A DNA stretch of 8,540 bases from an uncultured Mollicutes bacterium (GTDB taxonomy: Bacteria > Bacillota_I > Bacilli_A > Acholeplasmatales > Anaeroplasmataceae), in NCBI GenBank assembly GCA_900547045.1, contig URFB01000045.1:1-8540 (forward strand), given 5' to 3'. The notes below the pieces were generated by a model. That model searched no databases. It saw only the letters and a program-made list of their open reading frames with translations, and was not told where the DNA came from. Within the stretch, counting starts at the first letter, position 1, and every line of letters starts with the position of its first letter. Positions 1 to 5,877 of the stretch are shown in pieces. Both the position numbers and the translations under genes were made by a program.

Positions 1-24
1 TAAAAATACAGGTACCTCAACCAT
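1..24 (-). CDS. Start of a second, edge-truncated gene, possibly another CobW/G3E-family GTPase
   Basis: An ATG at 22-24 on the minus strand opens a frame that stays open to the window edge, reading MVEVPVFL. A GGTG ribosome-binding motif lies 5 bases upstream, in the short gap after the TAG stop of the larger GTPase gene (stop at 37-39). The spacing, only 12 bases between stop and start, is what one expects of an operon partner. Some Bacillota CobW-type GTPases begin with a similar Val-Pro-Val-Phe/Tyr-Leu strand just ahead of their P-loop, so a second G3E GTPase is my best guess, but eight residues cannot prove it. The rest of the gene lies outside the window. Confidence 0.5.
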
Positions 25-36
25 TAAAACACCAAC

Positions 37-1170
37 CTACTTTATAAATAATTTCTTAATTTCAGCTTTATTAAGCTTAGATCCAATTACGCAAACTTTT
101 CCTACAGACGCAGCCTCACCATGTCTTACATTAGACTCCTCAGGAACCATATCAAAATGATACCAGCCATCAATTCCATTTACAATTCCCTTAGAACGTA
201 AGATTACACCATATTTCTCATTATATGATAATTCGTGTAAAATAGCCTCAAGCTCCTCTGATGAATACTTATGAGTAGTTTCAAAGCCATAGCTTGTAAA
301 TACCTCATCAGCATCGTGATCATGATGGTGATGGTGTCCACATGAGCATTCTTCTTCATCATCGTCATCGTGGTGGTGATGGTGTCCGCATGAGCATTCT
401 TCTTCGTCATCGTCATCGTGGTGGTGATGGTGTCCACATGAGCATTCTTCTTCATCGTCATCATCGTCGTGGTGATGGCATCCGCATGAGCACTCCTCTT
501 CGTCATCATCATGGTGATGGTGATGATGGTGGTGCATATGCTTAACCTCTTCTAATAGACTTGCTTCAAAATCATCATTCTTAGCTTCATAAGAATCAAT
601 TAAAGCTCCATCAGATAATTCACTAATAGGAGTTGTTACAATAATAGCCTCACTATTAATGCCTCTTACGATTTCAAGACATTCCTGCATCTTAGCCTCA
701 GTTGCTACATCAGCTCTTGATAAAAAGATTGTCTTAGCATGTGCAACCTGATCAGTATAGAATTCTCCAAAATTCTTTAAATACATTTTAGCCTTGTTTG
801 CATCACAAACACAAACTAAAGCATTTAGCTCAACATCGCTTAAATTAGCATCTACAACAGCCTTTACAATGTCAGAAAGCTTTCCAACACCAGATGGCTC
901 GATAATAATACGATTAGGATTATATTTTGTTTTAATTTCAGTTAATGCAGTTGCAAAATCACCTTGAAGTGAACAACAAATACATCCTTGATTTAATTCC
1001 TTAATTTCAACCTTCGTTTCCTTTAGGAAGCCGGCATCAATACCAATTTCTCCAAATTCATTTTCAATAAGAATTACCTTCTCATCATGTAAATAAGTAG
1101 CTAAAAGTCTTTTAATTAAAGTTGTTTTTCCAGCACCTAAAAAGCCAGAAATAATATCTATTTTTGTCAT
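37..1170 (-). CDS. CobW/G3E-family GTPase with a His/Asp/Glu/Cys-rich repeat insert (putative metal chaperone)
   Basis: Probable cytoplasmic GTPase that delivers or sequesters a transition metal; 377 residues. The P-loop GFLGAGKTT is at residues 9-17, a switch-like NEFGEIGID around 37-45, the family's signature CxCC metal site (CICC) at 63-66, an EPSG Walker-B-type motif at 91-94 and an SRAD guanine-specificity motif near 151-154. Residues 213 to about 287 form a striking insert of 27 His and 9 Cys among Asp/Glu, built from tandem repeats. The remaining roughly 90 residues fit a CobW C-terminal domain. The start is the ATG at 1170 because AAAGGTG lies 8 bases upstream; the in-frame GTG at 1179 would itself overlap that site. 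The metal is not shown by sequence: zinc is favoured by resemblance to COG0523 proteins and by the ZIP transporter 3 kb away, with nickel or cobalt as alternatives. The gene probably leads an operon continuing past the left edge. Confidence 0.93.
   Translation of the reverse strand: MTKIDIISGFLGAGKTTLIKRLLATYLHDEKVILIENEFGEIGIDAGFLKETKVEIKELNQGCICCSLQGDFATALTEIKTKYNPNRIIIEPSGVGKLSDIVKAVVDANLSDVELNALVCVCDANKAKMYLKNFGEFYTDQVAHAKTIFLSRADVATEAKMQECLEIVRGINSEAIIVTTPISELSDGALIDSYEAKNDDFEASLLEEVKHMHHHHHHHHDDDEEECSCGCHHHDDDDDEEECSCGHHHHHDDDDEEECSCGHHHHHDDDDEEECSCGHHHHHDHDADEVFTSYGFETTHKYSSEELEAILHELSYNEKYGVILRSKGIVNGIDGWYHFDMVPEESNVRHGEAASVGKVCVIGSKLNKAEIKKLFIK
305..534 (-). repeat. 48-bp tandem repeat encoding a His/Asp/Glu/Cys metal-binding tract
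   Basis: The octamer CATGAGCA recurs at 341, 389, 437 and 485, exactly 48 bases apart, and the flanking GTGGTGATGG and CTTCTTC blocks repeat in phase. Each unit encodes 16 residues of the form HHHHHDDDDEEECSCG. The copy nearest the protein's N-terminal side (around 485) is the most diverged: one His is replaced by Cys and the acidic run differs in length. An eight-His run precedes the array. Because the period is a multiple of three, gaining or losing a unit keeps the reading frame. Confidence 0.93.
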
Positions 1171-1195
1171 TAATATCACCTTTCTATCGTTTTAT

Positions 1196-1224
1196 ATTAT
1201 ACACTTTTTATAATAATCATTCAA
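1196..1224 (-). promoter_or_regulatory. Sigma-A-type promoter of the CobW-family GTPase gene
   Basis: On the minus strand, TTGAAT (plus 1219-1224) and a perfect TATAAT (plus 1196-1201) are separated by 17 bases. Transcription would start near 1189, leaving a leader of about 19 bases that contains the ribosome binding site. Position and spacing are close to ideal for a vegetative promoter. Confidence 0.75.
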
Positions 1225-1235
1225 TAACTATGATT
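1215..1235. promoter_or_regulatory. Inverted repeat over the -35 box, possible operator
   Basis: AATCAT (1215-1220) and ATGATT (1230-1235) are perfect inverted 6-base arms separated by 9 bases, and they span the -35 element of the GTPase promoter. A repressor here would block transcription. The sequence does not match the Zur, Fur or AdcR boxes I know, and short AT-rich palindromes arise easily by chance, so this is tentative. Confidence 0.3.
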
Positions 1236-1237
1236 TT

Positions 1238-1269
1238 AAAAAAAGAAAAGATGCCCCCTACATCTTTTC
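1238..1269 (-). terminator. Intrinsic terminator of the EAL phosphodiesterase gene
   Basis: Read on the minus strand, GAAAAGATG and CATCTTTTC form a perfect 9-base-pair stem around a 7-base loop, followed by a run of seven T (plus 1238-1244). The stop codon TAG (1258-1260) sits in the loop, so the left arm is made of the gene's last coding codons. There is no T-run in the plus direction, so it works one way only. Confidence 0.85.
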
Positions 1270-3147
1270 CTCGATTACTTTATTTAGATCTGTCATATTT
1301 GATGGCTTATGATAATAATAGCCTTGAATATAATTTACCCCAATATTTTTAACAAGCTCGACATCCTCTTTAGTCTCAACACCCTCAATAAGAGTTTTCA
1401 TCCCAATTGAATTGATAGCCTTTACAACTCCATCAAGAATTTGTTGATTTCTTGTGTTTTCCTTGGCGGCGTCAAGCAATGATTTATCAATTTTAATAAG
1501 ATAAAATGGTAGGCTTAATACGGCCTTCAAATTGCTAAAGCCTGTACCAAAATCATCTAGGAAAAATCTTATTCCATAGCTATTTAATTCCTCCATAATT
1601 CCCTTAGCCTTTTGGAAATTAGAAATAATGACGCTTTCACAAATTTCAAATGATATCATATTAGGATCAATTTCATCATTCGTAACCAGTTGCTTTATCT
1701 CATCAATAAAGCTTTGATTTAAAATATCCTCAGCTGTAAAATTAATAGATATTCCTTTTACATCAACTCTTTGTCCAGAATCCTTCATTAATTTTAATTC
1801 CTTCAAAACCTGACATAGCATGTTACGATCAAGCTTATTTACACATTTATGATTCTCCAAAATAGGAATAAATTTGGAAGGGGGAATCATTTCCCCATTA
1901 ATATTTAGCCTTGCAAGTGCTTCACACCAGGTTATTTTTTCATCTGTAATAGAATAAATTCCTTGATAATATGGCACAACAGAGCCTTTATTAATTGCCT
2001 TAATAATACGATTGGTGTCCGCTTCTTCAATCTCAAGCTTCTTTTTCATTTCAGGAGAGTAAACAATAATGATTTCATTAGTATCCTTGATTTGATTAAT
2101 CATTTTTTCAAGAAGATAAACTGTATGCTCAGCGGTTTCATTCTTCTTTTTAATTATTACTGAGGTCTTAATATCAATTGAATAATCATCACCCTCAATA
2201 TTAATAGGCCTACTGAATTCCTGATTAATTTGAGAAATTCTTGATATATCATCATTTTTACTAACAATGACTATTATTTGATTTGAAGAAACGCGATACA
2301 TTGTATATTTGTTAAAAATTGTTTTTAAAAAATTAACAATTTCAAGGAGAATTTGATCTCCTGTAAAGGAGCTAAAATGATGAAATCTCATTATCTCTAG
2401 CATATAAATAGTTGCTCCATCACTAGTATTTAAATCCTCCATACATCTACTTCTCATATAAAGATTAGTCATTGGATCAATATTACTAGAATCGCTTCGA
2501 GAGTATAGATAGGTATAAATGGTTGAAAATGATAAAAAAATTGTGGTAAAGAAAATATTTTTTTCTACTAAAAGTGTAAAAATTAACTGAAATATTCCAA
2601 AAGCAGAGGCAGCAAGTGAAAAAGAAAAGCAACTATTAAATAAGGATGGATAAATCCCTCTTCGGTAAATTAAGCACATTATTGGCATATAAGCCATTGA
2701 ATAGATAAAGCATAAAAATAAAATACAGTATGCAACGTGATAGATAATTATATTACCCTGAATATCGAAGCAAATTCCTGTGAAGGCATTTATAATAAGC
2801 CATATGGCATTCCAAAAAATAGGTAACAAAATAATTAAATAATGAAGCTTTTTAAGCTTAGTTGTTTCCTTAATAGCGTTAAAGCAATACCATGTAAATC
2901 CACTCGCGATTACAGAAAAAAGCACTATTGAAAAATATTTAAAACCTAGTGCAAGACCAACGCTTCCATTCATATATATAATTAGATCAGCTATTCCATG
3001 AAAGAAATCAAAGGCTAAAATCAAACCTAAGATAATAACAATTGATTTTAAAGAAGCGTTTTCATTTAGCTTGTTTACAAAATGAAAAATTAATATTAAT
3101 AAAATAAATGCTCCACATATAAAATCATTTATAAAGCTATAAGCCAT
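1258..3147 (-). CDS. Membrane-bound cyclic-di-GMP phosphodiesterase: 7 TM, degenerate GGDEF, EAL
   Basis: Predicted to hydrolyse cyclic di-GMP at the cytoplasmic membrane. In the 629-residue product, about seven hydrophobic helices (roughly 8-24, 35-58, 63-85, 102-121, 134-160, 170-193, 198-213) form an unassigned sensor region. A GGDEF-like domain (about 220-365) has SSNQI at 287-291 where the active signature should be, so cyclase activity is unlikely. The EAL domain (about 378-625) keeps the expected catalytic and metal residues: E409 in EAL, N469, E501, D531-D532 in DDFGTG, K552, D554, E588 and Q608 before GY. An in-frame ATG at 3168 adds seven residues but has no ribosome binding site, and the predicted transcript would begin only about 4 bases before it. 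The ATG at 3147 has a GAGGAAGTGG purine-rich stretch upstream, though the spacing is loose, so the start is moderately certain. The ligand sensed is unknown. It appears monocistronic. Confidence 0.92.
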   Translation of the reverse strand: MAYSFINDFICGAFILLILIFHFVNKLNENASLKSIVIILGLILAFDFFHGIADLIIYMNGSVGLALGFKYFSIVLFSVIASGFTWYCFNAIKETTKLKKLHYLIILLPIFWNAIWLIINAFTGICFDIQGNIIIYHVAYCILFLCFIYSMAYMPIMCLIYRRGIYPSLFNSCFSFSLAASAFGIFQLIFTLLVEKNIFFTTIFLSFSTIYTYLYSRSDSSNIDPMTNLYMRSRCMEDLNTSDGATIYMLEIMRFHHFSSFTGDQILLEIVNFLKTIFNKYTMYRVSSNQIIVIVSKNDDISRISQINQEFSRPINIEGDDYSIDIKTSVIIKKKNETAEHTVYLLEKMINQIKDTNEIIIVYSPEMKKKLEIEEADTNRIIKAINKGSVVPYYQGIYSITDEKITWCEALARLNINGEMIPPSKFIPILENHKCVNKLDRNMLCQVLKELKLMKDSGQRVDVKGISINFTAEDILNQSFIDEIKQLVTNDEIDPNMISFEICESVIISNFQKAKGIMEELNSYGIRFFLDDFGTGFSNLKAVLSLPFYLIKIDKSLLDAAKENTRNQQILDGVVKAINSIGMKTLIEGVETKEDVELVKNIGVNYIQGYYYHKPSNMTDLNKVIEEKM

Positions 3148-3178
3148 AACTACAAACCACTTCCTCATTTCTTACTTA

Positions 3179-3208
3179 AGTATAAATCAAAAAAGAGGCA
3201 TTTTTCAA
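3179..3208 (-). promoter_or_regulatory. Promoter of the EAL phosphodiesterase gene
   Basis: On the minus strand TTGAAA (plus 3203-3208) is followed after 18 bases by TATACT (plus 3179-3184). Transcription would start around 3172, giving a leader of about 25 bases for the ATG at 3147 but essentially none for the ATG at 3168; this is part of the reason for choosing the shorter start. It lies directly after the terminator of the preceding gene. Confidence 0.55.
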
Positions 3209-3252
3209 CAAAAAAAAGAGGAATTATTCAATTATTTTTTTATTCCTCTTTA
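3209..3252 (-). terminator. Intrinsic terminator of the LRR-like membrane protein gene
   Basis: On the minus strand AAAGAGGAAT (plus 3241-3250) pairs with ATTCCTCTTT (plus about 3215-3224) across an A/T-rich loop, followed by more T residues. The left arm contains the last two Glu codons and part of the TAA stop (3240-3242). A second CCTCTTTTTT lies about 20 bases further on and could pair alternatively with the same left arm. Confidence 0.75.
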
Positions 3253-4103
3253 TTTCGACAAAATGTGATATTTTTCTTAATGGTAAAAGCTGGTTTATAG
3301 TAATGCTTTGGTGATTTTTTGTCGATTTTTCTCACATTATTAAAGCACGAAATAATTAGATTATATTTTCGGTAAACAAGATTACCATTTCTAAGCTTTA
3401 AATATTTTGATTTGTCTAAATCAATTCTTGAAATATTAGCTTCTACCTCAAATATAACCTGATTAATACTATCATTAATAAAAATATAATTAAGATTATG
3501 GTAATTTATTTCCAGACCTGTGACCTCAATCCCATCAATTTTTTTAGGACAAACAAGCTTTATTTTACCTTCCTTTTCATTATAAGGATGAGATATTCTT
3601 AGCATTCCCTTATTACTAAACTGAATATATGATGCATTTGAAAAGTATTTAAGAGCACTCCTTTTAATATTGTAGCTTCTTGCTAAATCCTTAAGCTTAT
3701 TAATGGTTTGCGTTTTATAAATAAAGCATACTGTATTTTCATTATCAAAAACAACTCCATCTGCTTCCTTATAATGGGAATTAATAAAGCTTATTTTATT
3801 AGCCTTTAAATTAAAATTAATAATTTGCTTAACATCGGTTAAAACAAGCTCATCAATAAAGCATTCATCCTTTATATCTACAAATTCTACGCTAACATTT
3901 GCAAAAATGCCTGACACAGAAATTAATATTTTATTGGGATAGTTTGAAAATTTAGTTACTGATTTTTCATCTTGTTCTTCAATGATTGATTCCTTATATT
4001 TTCTTTCTTTTTCAAGAAGCCTTTTTTCTTCTAAATAAGGGCTTAAATAAATTATATATAAATCAAGGATGAATAGTCCTATTATAATAAGAGCTTGTAG
4101 CAT
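3240..4103 (-). CDS. Membrane-anchored protein of unknown function with faint BspA-type LRR features
   Basis: I cannot assign a function. The 287-residue product has one N-terminal hydrophobic helix (about 3-20) with no lipobox or cleavage site, then a charged Lys/Glu-rich stretch (about 25-47), then a beta-rich region with many Ile, Val, Asn and Lys. Three places recall BspA/LRR_5 leucine-rich repeats: EADGVVFDNENTVCFIYK near 113-130 (compare the usual 'DGVLFNKDKTTLI.YP'), CPKKIDGIEVTGLEI near 185-199 ('IP..IDGI.VT.I') and LRNGNLVYRKYNLIISC near 237-253. The resemblance is by eye and the repeats are irregular, so it is a divergent member at best. The start is well supported: GAAGGTG lies 6 bases before the ATG. 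It follows the ZIP gene by 35 bases on the same strand, so the two are probably co-transcribed, although a possible promoter sits in the gap. Whether the domain faces in or out is unclear. Confidence 0.85.
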   Translation of the reverse strand: MLQALIIIGLFILDLYIIYLSPYLEEKRLLEKERKYKESIIEEQDEKSVTKFSNYPNKILISVSGIFANVSVEFVDIKDECFIDELVLTDVKQIINFNLKANKISFINSHYKEADGVVFDNENTVCFIYKTQTINKLKDLARSYNIKRSALKYFSNASYIQFSNKGMLRISHPYNEKEGKIKLVCPKKIDGIEVTGLEINYHNLNYIFINDSINQVIFEVEANISRIDLDKSKYLKLRNGNLVYRKYNLIISCFNNVRKIDKKSPKHYYKPAFTIKKNITFCRNKEE

Positions 4104-4127
4104 TAGTGCACCTTCTTTTTTGAAAAT

Positions 4128-4155
4128 ATTATATCAAATTATAGCAGTAAATCAA
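4128..4155 (-). promoter_or_regulatory. Possible internal promoter for the LRR-like protein gene
   Basis: On the minus strand TTGATT (plus 4150-4155, inside the 3' end of the ZIP gene) and TATAAT (plus 4128-4133) are 16 bases apart, with a predicted start about 18 bases before the ATG at 4103. The -10 is perfect, but such matches are common in AT-rich DNA. Confidence 0.35.
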
Positions 4156-4846
4156 GTAATGTCATAATTAAAAAGCCAACACTAAAGGATATCAAGCCCT
4201 TTAAATTAAACTTATCCTTCATTTCAATTAAAACCGTCATAATCATTGCCCCAGCACCAATTGCCATCCCATATATTTCAATCATATTACCGATAAAAAC
4301 AAAAATTAAAGCTAAAAGCCCGGCAATAGGCTCTACTACTGATGATATAAAGCCAACTAAAATTCCCTTTTTATTTCCTTCTTCTATCTTATATGGCAAG
4401 GATACCGCAAAGCCTTCAGGAATATTTTGAATACCAATTGCGATAAAAAGCATTATCGCATTTAGCATGATTTCTCTATCATTGCTCATATAGGCTATAA
4501 AGAGGCTTAAGCCTACACTAAAGCCTTCGGGTATATTATGAATGGTTATTGCTAAAAATAATCTTTTTTTATCATCATTTTCCTTCTTAATTAGAATAGG
4601 AATTAAAATAATGATACCTGCGCCAATTATAATACCAAATATAAGGGGGAAATAATTTAAAATTTGATTTGATAATCTTATCGCTTCGATTAATAAAGAA
4701 AAGATTCCACTTGAAAGCATTACTCCCAATGCAAAGGCTAAAATAAGCTCATTATCAAGCCAATCTGTCTTAAAAAATAAAGATAGAAGGCTTCCAAGCA
4801 TGGTCATTAAAAAAATAAAAGAAAGACCTAAAATAATCCAATACAT
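4139..4846 (-). CDS. ZIP-family divalent metal transporter, GufA type
   Basis: Integral membrane importer of zinc and possibly iron or manganese; 235 residues, nearly all hydrophobic helices, about the minimal length for a bacterial ZIP. The binuclear metal-site motifs are present: HNIPEG at 103-108 in helix 4 and QNIPEG at 140-145 in helix 5. GufA-subfamily signatures also appear: LALGVMLSS-like helix 2 (about 36-47), SSVVEPIAG at 168-176 with E172, and GAGAMIMTVLIEM at 197-209 with E208. The loop between helices 3 and 4 (about 87-95) is short and has no histidines, unlike the His-rich loop of many ZIPs. The start is supported by AGGTGA 5 bases upstream of the ATG. It is divergent from the amidohydrolase gene and is followed after 35 bases by the LRR-like membrane protein gene. 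Sequence cannot tell which metal is preferred. Confidence 0.94.
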   Translation of the reverse strand: MYWIILGLSFIFLMTMLGSLLSLFFKTDWLDNELILAFALGVMLSSGIFSLLIEAIRLSNQILNYFPLIFGIIIGAGIIILIPILIKKENDDKKRLFLAITIHNIPEGFSVGLSLFIAYMSNDREIMLNAIMLFIAIGIQNIPEGFAVSLPYKIEEGNKKGILVGFISSVVEPIAGLLALIFVFIGNMIEIYGMAIGAGAMIMTVLIEMKDKFNLKGLISFSVGFLIMTLLDLLL

Positions 4847-4875
4847 AAATTCACCTATTTTTAGAATATTATTTA

Positions 4876-4903
4876 ATTTTAAAATTGCTTGTTATATTGT
4901 CAT
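4876..4903 (-). promoter_or_regulatory. Predicted promoter of the ZIP transporter gene
   Basis: On the minus strand ATGACA (plus 4898-4903) and TAAAAT (plus 4876-4881) are 16 bases apart, each one mismatch from consensus, giving a leader of about 23 bases. Other A/T-rich -10 candidates exist nearby. Its -35 overlaps the -35 of the divergent amidohydrolase promoter. Confidence 0.4.
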
Positions 4904-4925
4904 TATTAAATAATTATTTTATAAT
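4897..4925 (+). promoter_or_regulatory. Predicted promoter of the amidohydrolase gene
   Basis: TTGTCA (4897-4902) and a perfect TATAAT (4920-4925) are separated by 17 bases. Transcription would begin around 4932, at the start of the GGTGAT ribosome binding site, so the leader would be only about 9 bases, which is unusually short but workable. Confidence 0.6.
4902..4914. promoter_or_regulatory. 13-base palindrome between divergent promoters, possible operator
   Basis: ATTATT-A-AATAAT is a perfect 6-1-6 inverted repeat lying in the spacer of the amidohydrolase promoter and touching the -35 of the ZIP promoter. A wider pair, CATTAT (4901-4906) and ATAATG (4921-4926), encloses it. The 6-1-6 geometry is reminiscent of Fur-family boxes, but the bases do not match one and A/T-only palindromes are frequent here. 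Confidence 0.25.
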
Positions 4926-4940
4926 GATTTTGGTGATAAT

Positions 4941-5846
4941 ATGGAAATTATAGATGCGCATGTACACGTTTGTGAGCATATAAATGGCTGGGGATCTCGT
5001 GGTGAGCTAAGAGGTCTTGGAGAAGGAAGGGCAATTTACGCTGATGGTAAGGAATTTCAGCTTTTTCCACCATATATGGGTGATTATGGTGTAAGCCCTG
5101 AAAAATTACTAGATGTAATGGATAAGCATAATGTTAAAAAAGCCGTTATCCTTCAAGGAAATTATTTAGGATTTCAAAATCTATATGCCTATGAGGCAAT
5201 GAAAAAGTATCCTGATCGCTTTCTAGCTGCTTGTACGATTGACCCCTTTTGTCAAAATAGAGAGCTCATCGCTAAGCATTTTTTCGAGGATTTAAAGTTT
5301 AAAATTATTAAAATGGAGGTTTCAAATACCTCAGGCCTCATGGCTAATCATGATATTATTTCCCTAGCTGGCAAAAAGATGCAATGGATTTACGAGCTGT
5401 GCCGTAAATATCATCTTACTTGTGTTATTGATATTGGACGTCCGGGAAATGGCTGCTACCAAATCGAAAATTTAAGAAAAATGATTTTAAAATATCATGA
5501 TGTAACATTTGTCGTTTGTCATTTAGGCTCTCATCAGGATGGACAGCTTGAAATGCTTAAGCATGATTTAGCAAGGCTTAACTTAAAAAACTGCTATTTT
5601 GATGTAGCATCTGTTTCTACTAATTTACATGAGGATTATCCTTGTAAAAATTCGCTTTTATATATTAAGGAGGCCATAAAAATCGTAGGAATTGATAAGA
5701 TAATGTGGGGTTCTGATATGCCAACATCACTGACTAAATCAAGCTATGATGATTTTATTAATTATCTTATGGAAAGTGATTTATCAGATTTGGAAAAGCT
5801 AAAAATATTTTATGAGAATGCTAATAAAATCTATTTTAAGAGCTAA
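4941..5846 (+). CDS. Amidohydrolase-2 family metal-dependent hydrolase or decarboxylase
   Basis: Predicted cytoplasmic TIM-barrel enzyme of the Amidohydro_2 family, 301 residues, a usual length. The metal-binding HxH of strand 1 is in DAHVH (H7, H9), a histidine follows in VVCHLGS (H194), and the catalytic aspartate is in WGSDMP (D259). PDRF (91-94), a landmark in many members, is also present. In the strand near 162-167, where many relatives have a metal-ligand His, the sequence reads VIDIGRPG with D164, so metal content may differ from the family norm. Members hydrolyse or decarboxylate varied carbonyl and ring compounds, and the substrate cannot be read from this sequence. GGTGAT lies a few bases before the ATG at 4941. 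It is alone in its orientation, divergent from the ZIP gene and convergent with xylA, so the context does not identify a pathway. Confidence 0.88.
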   Translation: MEIIDAHVHVCEHINGWGSRGELRGLGEGRAIYADGKEFQLFPPYMGDYGVSPEKLLDVMDKHNVKKAVILQGNYLGFQNLYAYEAMKKYPDRFLAACTIDPFCQNRELIAKHFFEDLKFKIIKMEVSNTSGLMANHDIISLAGKKMQWIYELCRKYHLTCVIDIGRPGNGCYQIENLRKMILKYHDVTFVVCHLGSHQDGQLEMLKHDLARLNLKNCYFDVASVSTNLHEDYPCKNSLLYIKEAIKIVGIDKIMWGSDMPTSLTKSSYDDFINYLMESDLSDLEKLKIFYENANKIYFKS

Positions 5847-5876
5847 AAAGGTTGTGGAAAAATCCACAGCCTTTTA
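5845..5876. terminator. Bidirectional intrinsic terminator between the amidohydrolase gene and xylA
   Basis: AAAAGGTTGTGGA (5846-5858) and TCCACAGCCTTTT (5863-5875) form a 13-base-pair stem with one G-T wobble around an AAAA loop. T-rich tails follow on both strands, so it can end the plus-strand amidohydrolase transcript and the minus-strand xylBA transcript. The amidohydrolase stop codon (5844-5846) touches the left arm, and the xylA stop (5878-5880) lies just beyond the right arm. Confidence 0.9.
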
Positions 5877-5877
5877 T

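Noticed and set aside
341..492. 48-bp repeats as a CRISPR-like array
   Set aside because: There are no unique spacers; the whole period repeats and is in frame within a coding sequence.
204..512. Minus-strand open frame in another phase across the same repeat
   Set aside because: A low-complexity Thr/Met/Lys product, again a by-product of the repeat inside the GTPase gene.
342..545. Plus-strand open frame with Arg/His/Met-rich repeats antisense to the GTPase insert
   Set aside because: It is the mirror of the 48-bp repeat, which lacks stops in several frames; it has no ribosome binding site and the minus-strand frame encodes a clear protein family.
1164..1352. Plus-strand open frame of 62 codons over the GTPase promoter and the end of the EAL gene
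   Set aside because: It spans a promoter, a terminator and the antisense of a well-supported gene, and shows no coding features.
1963..2163. Plus-strand open frame of 66 codons inside the EAL gene
   Set aside because: Antisense to the conserved part of a clear domain, with no recognisable product.
3185..3240. Second CCTCTTTTTT run as a separate tandem terminator
   Set aside because: It lacks its own left arm and lies in the spacer of the predicted promoter; it is better described as a possible alternative pairing partner.
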